Shown here: positions 33,257-39,853 of the stretch, piece by piece | Position numbering within the stretch: the first letter of the stretch is position 1 | Layout of the letters: each line of letters opens with the position of its first letter | NCBI GenBank assembly: GCA_002402725.1 | Contig: DHGL01000045.1 | Span: 189-40,041 of the forward strand | Origin: Anaerolineaceae bacterium UBA4799 | GTDB lineage: Bacteria; Chloroflexota; Anaerolineae; Anaerolineales; Anaerolineaceae | Reading direction: 5' to 3' | Length of the DNA: 39,853 nucleotides | The notes under the pieces: generated by a model | Database searches by the model: none | Told to the model about the DNA's origin: nothing | What the model saw: the letters and a program-made list of their open reading frames with translations, nothing else | Position numbers and translations under genes: made by a program

Positions 33257-34315
33257 ATGACCGTAGCAATCTATCTGACCGATTACAATTATGCCATGGA
33301 TCGATACCCCACGGATAACCTGCCAGGATTATTAACGCGCGCGTTGCAACGCCGGCAACCGCTACTCGCTGAGCCACATCATTCTGCGCTGCGCCTGTTC
33401 AATGGTTTTTACGAGGGGTTTCCTTCCCTGGTGGTGGACCTGTACGCGCGCACACTGGTGGTCTTTACCCATAAACTGGGTAGTGCTGATTCTCTCGCGC
33501 TGACGCAAACGGTGAGGGATGTTGTTCTTTCTCAGCTGGATTGGATCGGGTGTGTGCTGCTCAAACAGCGTTCTTCCATGGATCCCGCCGCGAAACAGGG
33601 CGGGGTGGTGCACGGAAGCCGGCCTGATACGAGCATCATGGAAAATGGTGTGCGCTACGCGCTGGACCTGCGCATGAACCAGGATGCCGGTTTTTACCTG
33701 GATACACGCGGTTTGCGCGCGTGGCTCAAAGAGAACTGCGGCGACAAAACCGTGCTAAACACCTTCGCATACACAGGCAGCCTGGGGGTGGCCGCGCTCG
33801 CAGGCGGAGCGGCCAGGGTGACGCAGATTGACCGCAGCGCGCGTTTTCTGGATATGGCGTGGGCGTCACTAAGGTTGAATGAACTGGAAGCGGCGAAGAT
33901 GAAAACCAGCGCAGTGGATTTCTTTGTGGCCGCCGGGCAGATGCGCCGCAGGCGCGAAACCTTTGATATTGTCATCATCGACCCGCCCTTCTTTTCCATC
34001 ACACCGCGCGGACAGGTGGATCAGGTGAAGGAAACCACGCGCCTCATCAACAAAGCGCGGCCGCTGGTAGCCCACGGCGGCTACCTGGTCGTGGTGAACA
34101 ACGCCCTGTTTTTGAGCGGGCAGGAGTATCTGCGTGAACTCGAGAACCTGGCTGAAAACGGTCTACTGGCAATCGAGCACATCCTCCAGGTGGGCGAGGA
34201 TGTGACCGGTTATCCGGATACGGTCATAAACCAGCCACCAGTTGACCCCACGCCGTTTAATCACCCGACAAAGATGGTCATCATAAAAGTGAAACATAAA
34301 ACGGGTCAGTCTTAA
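33257..34315 (+). CDS. RlmI-like class I SAM methyltransferase (23S rRNA type)
   Basis: A 352-residue methyltransferase of the RlmI/YccW type. The N-terminal region (about 20-90) resembles the PUA/EEHEE part of such enzymes: LRLFNGFYEGFPSLVVDLYA. The central signature MNQDAGFYLDTRGLRAWL leads to the SAM motif VLNTFAYTGSLGVAALAGGA and the motif IV segment IVIIDPPFF. RlmI makes 5-methylcytosine in 23S rRNA; the exact target here is unknown. It is divergent from the nitroreductase, with AGGAA before ATG 33257. Confidence 0.85.
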   Translation: MTVAIYLTDYNYAMDRYPTDNLPGLLTRALQRRQPLLAEPHHSALRLFNGFYEGFPSLVVDLYARTLVVFTHKLGSADSLALTQTVRDVVLSQLDWIGCVLLKQRSSMDPAAKQGGVVHGSRPDTSIMENGVRYALDLRMNQDAGFYLDTRGLRAWLKENCGDKTVLNTFAYTGSLGVAALAGGAARVTQIDRSARFLDMAWASLRLNELEAAKMKTSAVDFFVAAGQMRRRRETFDIVIIDPPFFSITPRGQVDQVKETTRLINKARPLVAHGGYLVVVNNALFLSGQEYLRELENLAENGLLAIEHILQVGEDVTGYPDTVINQPPVDPTPFNHPTKMVIIKVKHKTGQS

Positions 34316-34363
34316 CAGCTCAAGTCAGGGCATGAAATAAGAACAACCAATTGATTATCCAGG

Positions 34364-35107
34364 TTGTGCGTGGGTCAAGGCAGCCCGCTGAATGCCATTG
34401 AACAAAACGAATTCATTCTCTCCAGTGAAGCGTTAGGACGGACAACGCCCAGGCCTTGGGTGGTGCTTTGCGTCTCGGCACACTGGAAGACCAGGGGCAC
34501 CCGGCTGACGGCGATGGAGACCCCGCGGAATACTCACAATTTTTATAGATTCCCTCTGGTATTGAGCGAAAAGCAGTATCCCGTGCCCGGCTCACCGGAA
34601 TTGGTTGAGAAGTACAGAGCGCGTTGAACTCCGTCACCGTCGGGGCGGAGCGGGAGTGGGGGTTGGATCACGGAGACTGGTCGGTGCTCTGCCGCATGTA
34701 CCTGATGTTTCGATCCCGGTTGTTCAGTTGCGTCTCATCCGTTACTCTCCCTGGATGCTCATTACCATCTCGGCAGGGAATTACGATCCCTGTGCGATGA
34801 GGCATTCTCGTCCTCGGCCGCGGGAGCACGGGGCACCACCTGAGCCTGGCCATATGGGTGGACGCCGGTTATGGCTGGGCGACCGCTTATGAGGCTGACC
34901 TTAAGGGTTGGATACTTATCGGCGCGTACAAACAAGAGGTTCATTATCAGCAACATGGGAACCCGCCGGTTTTTCAGTGGACACAGTCGGGCATAACCTG
35001 CCCCTGCGTTATGTGCTCGGTGCTGGTTACTTGTATGAACCCGTGACTTTTACAACGAGAAGGTGATGATAAGAGCGATCTCCATGTGCTGCGTCAGGCC
35101 GGATTGA
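34364..35107 (+). pseudogene. 4,5-DOPA extradiol dioxygenase (YgiD-like), decayed
   Basis: The stretch between the methyltransferase and the SDR gene holds no intact gene, but its three frames carry successive pieces of a class III extradiol dioxygenase. They are GQGSPLNAIEQNEFILSSEA and VLCVSAHWKTRGTRLTAMET (34364-34627); EREWGLDHGDWSVLCRMY, then in another frame VPDVSIPVVQLRL (about 34650-34740); and at the end FYNEKVMIRAISMCCVRPD with stop 35105-35107. The N-terminal end is missing and several frameshifts and TGA/TAA codons intervene. The 3' end overlaps the convergent SDR gene by 14 bases. Confidence 0.85.
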
Positions 35108-35978
35108 AATAGTCGCTGATCGCGCATAAGCGGCAGGATTTCTCCCACAGTTGGCGTGCCAGCTCGGGGTTGCGCGATAATCGTGACGGGTCTTTCGGGC
35201 GGCTGTCTTTCCAATACAGGTCAGCGGAAATATCCTCCATCGATGCGGATGCCAGGTGCAGGATGGTGCGGGAAGGAATTTCAGCGCTGGTGCCGTGAGT
35301 TTTCCGTGTGCGCCACACCAGGTTGGATAGAAATCCCTTGTCTTTGAGTCCAATTTCAGTGTTCACCAATCCCGGGTCAACAGACCAGGCGTGCAGGTTT
35401 GAGTCCAGCGTCCTACGGTTGAATTCAGCGCTGAAGAGCACGCGGCAGAGGTTGGAGGTGGCGTACACCGGCAGGCTGAGGTAAATCTTAGGCTGGTCAG
35501 CCGCCATGGGGGAGAGAAAAGCGTGGTAATGCGAAGCTGAGCTGACTCCCAAAACGCGCCCCAGTGGCGCATGGGCCAGTTGCGGCAGCAGCAGATGGCA
35601 GAGCAGAAAGGGCGCCAGGTGGTTGACCGCGAATGTTAGTTCAATCCCGTCTTCTGTGAGGACGCGCTTACTTGAATAGAGGCCGGCATTATTTACCAGT
35701 ACATCCAGCCTGTTGCCGTGCGCTTCCAGTACCTGTTGCGCCTGGCGCGCCAGCTCCCTTGTCTGTCTTTGTGATGCAAGGTCGGCGACCAGGTATTCAA
35801 TTCTGGCTTCCGGGCAGGCTTTCAAAATACGCGTACGCGCTGCTTCACAGCGGGCAGTATCCCTCCCGCTGCCGATGACAAAAGCCCCTCTCCTGGCCAG
35901 GTCAAGCGCTGCCTGGAAACCAATCCCTGAACTGGCGCCGGTAACAATTACCGCCTTGTTGCTTAAATTTCCAGTCAT
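35094..35978 (-). CDS. Short-chain dehydrogenase/reductase with altered active site
   Basis: A 294-residue SDR of the retinol-dehydrogenase-like group. The cofactor motif TGASSGIGFQAALDLARRGA, the NNAG motif (VLVNNAGLYSS), AVNHLAPFLL and the catalytic serine GVSSASHYHAF are normal. The catalytic YxxxK reads Y172-A-T-S-N176: the lysine is replaced by Asn (codon AAC instead of AAG/AAA). This would strongly impair standard catalysis. The start has GGAGG five bases before ATG 35978. The substrate is unknown. No operon partner; the decayed dioxygenase overlaps its 3' end. Confidence 0.85.
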   Translation of the reverse strand: MTGNLSNKAVIVTGASSGIGFQAALDLARRGAFVIGSGRDTARCEAARTRILKACPEARIEYLVADLASQRQTRELARQAQQVLEAHGNRLDVLVNNAGLYSSKRVLTEDGIELTFAVNHLAPFLLCHLLLPQLAHAPLGRVLGVSSASHYHAFLSPMAADQPKIYLSLPVYATSNLCRVLFSAEFNRRTLDSNLHAWSVDPGLVNTEIGLKDKGFLSNLVWRTRKTHGTSAEIPSRTILHLASASMEDISADLYWKDSRPKDPSRLSRNPELARQLWEKSCRLCAISDYFNPA

Positions 35979-36058
35979 TTGACCTCCGCGTTGTTGATTT
36001 ATCCTTCCTGTATAATTATCTGTATAATTTTGCCATAAAACTTCAGACAGGAACCCAC

Positions 36059-37255
36059 ATGATCCCTCAAAGCAAGTCCACCCGCTTCACCATGTTCGCG
36101 CTGCTCTATTTTACCCAGGGGACGATATTGGGATATTTTGCTTCGCTCAATGCACTGTACATGCTCGAAAATGGATTGGATATGGCGGATGTGGGCATCT
36201 TTTCCACTATTGCCCTCATTCCCTTCATCATCAAAATCCTTTTTGGCATTCTGAGTGACCGCTACAACCTGTTCGGATTGGGGCACCGCAAACCGTATAT
36301 TTTCATTGGGCTGCTGGTGCAGTTCGCCTGCCTCATCGCCGTAGCCAACATCAACCCCGGAAAAAGTTACTGGCTCTTTGTAGGGTTGGCTTTTCTGCTG
36401 CAGCTGGGCATGGCTTTTTATGATACCTGCACCGATGGACTGGCGCTGGATATCACGCCGGAAAATGAAAAAGGGATTCTGCAGGGCTTTATGGTCGGCG
36501 GGCGCTCGGTGGGTGTAATCGTGGCCGCTTCTGTAGCCGGACTCATTGCGCAGCACCTCTCATGGCAGGGCGTGTTTTACTTCCTGGCTATTCTCACCCT
36601 GGTGCCAATTCCCTTTCTGTTCTTTATCAAGGAAATACAAAAGAGCCCGGAGATGCGCTTCCAGTGGTCGGCGTTTAGTGCGTTCAAAAACGTGAAGGTG
36701 CTGGCGGTGGCTGCGGTAGGATTGATCGTCTTCCTGGTCATCGTGGGGTCGAACCAATTGGTCAACCCTTCCTTTGACGCCAAACTGGGCATTGATCTCA
36801 GTACCGCTGGTCTGCTCACCACTGTGTGGGGCATCGGCTGCGTGGCTGGCGCGCTGGCTGGCGGTCGGGTGATGGATAGGCTGGGCAATCAGAAAGCGCT
36901 GTGGTTGTCCATTCTACTCGTCGTGCCGGCGATGATCCTGCTGGCGCTGGTGGCGAACAGGCCCATGATGTGGGTGGTGATGGTCTTCTTCGGCATCGCT
37001 TACGGGCTTTCTCAAGCCATCTACTTCGCACTGGCGATGAAGTACACCCAGCCGGCCATCGCCGCGTCCATGTACTCCATTCTCATGGCGGTTACCAATG
37101 TGGGCCAGGGCATCGGGTTGGGGCTGGGCGGTGGGCTGGCTAACGCGGCGGGCTACCCACTGTCCTTTTTGGTCTTCGCGGCGGTGATGCTACTGGTCAT
37201 ACCATTCTTCCCGGTGTTGTTCGGTAAGAAAGTAAAAAGGGTACAAACTCCTTGA
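36059..37255 (+). CDS. MFS transporter
   Basis: A 398-residue major facilitator superfamily protein with about 11-12 membrane segments. After MFALLYFTQGTILGYFASLN, the loop between segments 2 and 3 has FGILSDRYNLFGLGHRKPYI, a recognisable MFS motif A variant. The C-terminal half repeats the pattern with GGRVMDRLGNQKALWLSILL. The loop GLGHRKPY resembles that of folate/biopterin or sugar-phosphate-like MFS groups, but no substrate can be given. It overlaps the next gene by 4 bases. Confidence 0.88.
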   Translation: MIPQSKSTRFTMFALLYFTQGTILGYFASLNALYMLENGLDMADVGIFSTIALIPFIIKILFGILSDRYNLFGLGHRKPYIFIGLLVQFACLIAVANINPGKSYWLFVGLAFLLQLGMAFYDTCTDGLALDITPENEKGILQGFMVGGRSVGVIVAASVAGLIAQHLSWQGVFYFLAILTLVPIPFLFFIKEIQKSPEMRFQWSAFSAFKNVKVLAVAAVGLIVFLVIVGSNQLVNPSFDAKLGIDLSTAGLLTTVWGIGCVAGALAGGRVMDRLGNQKALWLSILLVVPAMILLALVANRPMMWVVMVFFGIAYGLSQAIYFALAMKYTQPAIAASMYSILMAVTNVGQGIGLGLGGGLANAAGYPLSFLVFAAVMLLVIPFFPVLFGKKVKRVQTP

Positions 37256-37661
37256 AAAGAATTTACATCACCCATTGTTCAAGAGAGAAAGACCCTGAAT
37301 TTGAGAAGAGCGGCGAGAAGGTCACCCCTGACAGGCTGTATACCTCTGAGGGAATTCAGAAGTTCATCAAGTATTGCGATGAGCACTCTCATTACTGGGC
37401 AATCCTTTCTGACCACTATGGGGTGGTTTTCAAAGATGAACACATTAAATGGTATGATCAGCCGCCTGACAGGGTAACTGAGGAAGGTTTCGCCACGTTA
37501 TTGCGTAGTTTCATCACGCGTCTGGATTATTTGACGAGATTTATTTTCACCACCGCCGGGGTGAAACCCACCCGCTGTTTATGCGCATTGTAGACGCGGC
37601 CAGGGCGCAGGGGATGAAGGTCATCGATTTTACAGACGAATCGATGGCGAGGGGTGAATAA
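37252..37661 (+). pseudogene. Conserved small protein, frameshifted
   Basis: TTG 37252 overlaps the MFS stop. The first part encodes KRIYITHCSREKDPEFEKSG, then LYTSEGIQKFIKYCDEHSHY and WAILSDHYGVVFKDEHIKWY. Near 37528-37533 one base seems lost; in the next frame the product continues as DEIYFHHRRGETHPLFMRIV and ends at TAA 37659-37661. The whole would be about 136 residues of a conserved family of unknown function, which I recognise only from its YITHCS...SDxYGVxF pattern. The single-frame version ends at 37593 with an unlikely tail. Confidence 0.65.
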
Positions 37662-37698
37662 CGCCTGGCGGCATGGAAGGATATAAAAAGGAGACGGC

Positions 37699-38712
37699 AT
37701 GGAACTGAAACACTTTATTGACACTCAGGATTTCACCAAGAAAGAGTTGCTTGACCTTATTGAATTAATCCGCCGCATCAAGCAAGCAGATAAACAAGGC
37801 GCCAGTCCCAAGCTGCTGCAGGACGCCTCGCTGGCGATGCTGTTCGAAGAACCTTCCACGCGCACACGCATTTCCTTCGAGGTGGGCATCACCGAGTTGG
37901 GCGGGCATGCGCTTTACCTCAAGCCCGGCGAGATCCACCTTGGCGTTCGCGAATCGCTGGCTGATACTGCCAAGGTCATCTCACGCTACGTAGATGTCAT
38001 CATGGCGCGCACGCTTAAGCACGAAACCATCCTCAGCCTGGCGGAGCACGCCACCGTGCCGGTCATCAACGGGCTCACGGATTACAACCATCCCACCCAG
38101 GTGGTGTGCGATGTGTTCACCATGCTGGAGCATATGGAGCCAGGGAAGAAGCTCGAGGATTTGAACGTTACCTTCGTGGGGGATGCCACCAATGTATTGA
38201 GTTCGCTGATGCTTATCTGCACGCGGCTGGGCATGCACTTCACCCACGCCGCCCCGGTTAAATACCAGGCGCCGAAACAGTGGCTGGACTGGGCGCAGGA
38301 AAACTGCCGCGTCTCCGGCGGGACGGTGCGCGTAACCGATGACCCCATTGACGCCGTGAAAAACGCCGATTTTATCTATACAGACCTGTGGTGGTGGGTC
38401 GGGCAGGAGGCGGAAATTCCTGAGCGGCGCGCGGCGTTTATGCCAAAGTATCAGGTCAACATGGAACTGCTCAAGAAAGCGCCAGCACACTGCAAGTTCA
38501 TGCACTGTCTGCCTGCTTCGCGCGGGGTTGAGGCTACCGACGAGGTGATGGATTCGCCGCAATCGGTGATCTATGACCAGGCGGAGAACCGCCTGCACAC
38601 CGAAAAGGGCTTGCTGGTATGGCTGGTGTACCCGCGGCTGCAAAAAGCTTCTAAAAAGCTTAAGAAAGAAATGAAAAAGGATATTGTCCGCTATTTTGAA
38701 GATACGTTTTAA
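37699..38712 (+). CDS. ptcA: Putrescine carbamoyltransferase
   Basis: A 337-residue carbamoyltransferase. Carbamoyl-phosphate motif S53-T-R-T-R57, DYNHPTQVVCDVFTMLEHM and H269-C-L-P are all present. I prefer putrescine over ornithine carbamoyltransferase for three reasons: YTDLWWW and the motif KYQVNMELLKKAPAHCKFMH resemble known PTCases, the protein ends in a Lys-rich extra helix typical of PTCase, and the next gene is agmatine deiminase. The reaction converts N-carbamoylputrescine and phosphate to putrescine and carbamoyl phosphate, which can make ATP if a carbamate kinase is present. AAAAGGAG lies before ATG 37699. A catabolic ornithine transcarbamylase is the alternative. Confidence 0.85.
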   Translation: MELKHFIDTQDFTKKELLDLIELIRRIKQADKQGASPKLLQDASLAMLFEEPSTRTRISFEVGITELGGHALYLKPGEIHLGVRESLADTAKVISRYVDVIMARTLKHETILSLAEHATVPVINGLTDYNHPTQVVCDVFTMLEHMEPGKKLEDLNVTFVGDATNVLSSLMLICTRLGMHFTHAAPVKYQAPKQWLDWAQENCRVSGGTVRVTDDPIDAVKNADFIYTDLWWWVGQEAEIPERRAAFMPKYQVNMELLKKAPAHCKFMHCLPASRGVEATDEVMDSPQSVIYDQAENRLHTEKGLLVWLVYPRLQKASKKLKKEMKKDIVRYFEDTF

Positions 38713-38747
38713 TTGACGGTTCGATTGTTTATTGAAAGGAAGTTTCT

Positions 38748-39839
38748 ATGAGCGCGTTAATTAACTCTACCCCGAGGGCGGATGGCTATCACATGCCGGG
38801 TGAATACGAGCTACATTCCGGCATGTGGATGTTGTGGCCGGAGCGGCCGGATAACTGGCGGCTGGGGGCGGTTCCAGCGCAGCGCGCCTTCGCGCAGGTG
38901 GCGGCTACCCTGGCGCGTTTTGAGCCGGTGACCATGGGGGTCTCACAGGGGCAGTACCTCAACGCGCGCGCCATGCTGCCCGCGGCTGTACGGGTGGTGG
39001 AAATGTCCAGTAACGATTCCTGGATGCGCGATTGCGGACCAACCTTCGTTTCTAATGGCAGAAAGGTTCGCGCGGTGGATTGGGGTTTTAACGCCTGGGG
39101 CGGGTTGTACACGGACTACGCCCAGGACGAACTGGTAGCGATGAAAGTGGCCGAGGTCGAACGCGCGGATCGCTACAAAGCGCCGTTCATCCTTGAGGGC
39201 GGTTCGATCCATACCGATGGGCAGGGTACGCTCCTGACCACGCGCGAGTGTCTGCTCAACCTCAACCGCAACCCGCAACTCACCCGGGGGGAGATCGAGG
39301 GCTACCTGCGCGATTACCTGGGCGTGGAAAAGATCATCTGGCTGGCGCGCGGCATTTACCTGGACGAAACCAACGGGCACGTAGATAACATTTGCTGTTT
39401 TCTCAGGCCAGGCGAGGTGGCACTGGCATGGACGGAGGACCGCTCCGACCCGCAGTACGAGATTTCGCGTGAGAACGAAGAGATCCTGCTCGCCGCGACT
39501 GACGCCAGGGGCAGGAAGTTGAAAGTGCACCGAATACCACTGCCAACGCCGGTTTCAATTTCCAGGGAAGAAAGTGAAGGCGTGCTGCCGGTGGATGGCA
39601 CTTTGCCGCGCAACGAGGGCGACCGCTTGGCGGCTTCTTACGTGAACTTCGCCTTCTGTAACGGCGGCGTCGTGGCGCCCATGTTCAATGATCCAATGGA
39701 CGCGGTGACGCTTGAATTGCTGCAGCGACTCCTGCCGGAGCGGGAGGTAGTGGGGGTACCATCGCGCGAGATACTGCTGGGCGGCGGAAATATTCACTGC
39801 ATCACGCAACAGGTACCGGGAATAGAGAATCGAGAATAG
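38748..39839 (+). CDS. aguA: Agmatine deiminase
   Basis: A 363-residue peptidylarginine-deiminase-fold enzyme that turns agmatine into N-carbamoylputrescine and ammonia. Conserved motifs: [70 protein letters not shown], and the catalytic cysteine C351 in [11 protein letters not shown]. Length and motifs are complete. It starts 35 bases after ptcA with AAAGGAAG upstream of ATG 38748, so the two form an operon for agmatine use. The stop TAG is at 39837-39839. Carbamate kinase and the antiporter are not in the window. Confidence 0.96.
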   Translation: MSALINSTPRADGYHMPGEYELHSGMWMLWPERPDNWRLGAVPAQRAFAQVAATLARFEPVTMGVSQGQYLNARAMLPAAVRVVEMSSNDSWMRDCGPTFVSNGRKVRAVDWGFNAWGGLYTDYAQDELVAMKVAEVERADRYKAPFILEGGSIHTDGQGTLLTTRECLLNLNRNPQLTRGEIEGYLRDYLGVEKIIWLARGIYLDETNGHVDNICCFLRPGEVALAWTEDRSDPQYEISRENEEILLAATDARGRKLKVHRIPLPTPVSISREESEGVLPVDGTLPRNEGDRLAASYVNFAFCNGGVVAPMFNDPMDAVTLELLQRLLPEREVVGVPSREILLGGGNIHCITQQVPGIENRE

Positions 39840-39853
39840 AGAGGTGAGAATAG

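Noticed and set aside
37981..38643. Long minus-strand frame (220 codons) inside ptcA
   Set aside because: It is antisense to a gene with complete catalytic motifs; such shadow frames are common in GC-rich genes.
37699..38712. Ornithine carbamoyltransferase (argF)
   Set aside because: The adjacent agmatine deiminase, the extra C-terminal helix and the YTDLW and KFMHCLPASRG context point to putrescine carbamoyltransferase, though a substrate test would be decisive.
1..39853. CRISPR array
   Set aside because: No regularly spaced repeat-spacer pattern was seen; the GGGATAT copies are too short and too close.
1..39853. Genome-wide TAG reassignment
   Set aside because: Several intact genes across the window (ending at 6635, 10137, 22944, 28809, 29884) use TAG as a normal stop, and reading on past some of them would run into regulatory regions.

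Overview
The window looks like a chromosomal segment of an anaerobic or fermentative bacterium, most likely Chloroflexota, class Anaerolineae. This is an inference from gene style: lipoproteins with long Thr/Pro/Ala/Glu linkers after the lipobox, a DUF3854-type primase element, and housekeeping genes with mixed ATG/GTG/TTG starts. No rRNA or other taxonomic marker is present. Base composition and codon use change sharply along the window and divide it into regions.

Region 1 (1-10137) is a phage-defence locus related to BREX and DISARM. It holds the 3' part of a large BrxC/DUF6079-like ATPase, a single-HKD phospholipase-D-fold protein, an 885-residue DNA adenine methylase with a zinc ribbon, a NYN (PIN-like) nuclease, a PglZ phosphatase and a small BrxA-like protein. 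A relic of a second methylase tail (2821-2918) lies between the ATPase and the PLD gene. The PLD gene and the first two thirds of the methylase are AT-rich, unlike the flanks, so this part looks swapped in. A near-consensus promoter and two hairpins (6679-6766) start a second transcription unit at the NYN gene.

Region 2 (about 10378-17776) reads as an integrated replicating element. It has an HTH protein, GGGATAT iterons, a small RHH-like protein, a primase-helicase, a structured leader, a membrane/HTH fusion protein and a large serine recombinase next to the chromosomal gene folE. The primase and the recombinase are each interrupted by one in-frame TAG. The defence locus may be cargo of this element.

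Region 3 (17820-23210) is GC-rich core chromosome: folE, a lipoprotein SGNH hydrolase, zwf, plsY, a 6-phosphogluconate dehydrogenase and a DUF493 protein.

Region 4 (about 23252-32076) is a lower-GC block of about 8.8 kb bounded by direct repeats. It encodes an IclR regulator, a DapA-family lyase/aldolase, a FAD oxidoreductase, a carbohydrate-type ABC importer without its ATPase, and an EamA exporter. Two matching palindromes, one in front of each divergent gene, are the likely IclR operators.

Region 5 (32123-39853) is GC-rich chromosome again: a nitroreductase with a frameshifted ferredoxin, an RlmI-like methyltransferase, a decayed extradiol dioxygenase, an SDR with an altered active site, an MFS transporter, a frameshifted small protein, and the agmatine deiminase pair ptcA-aguA. 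Several single-base frameshifts cluster here, which may be real decay or sequence error.
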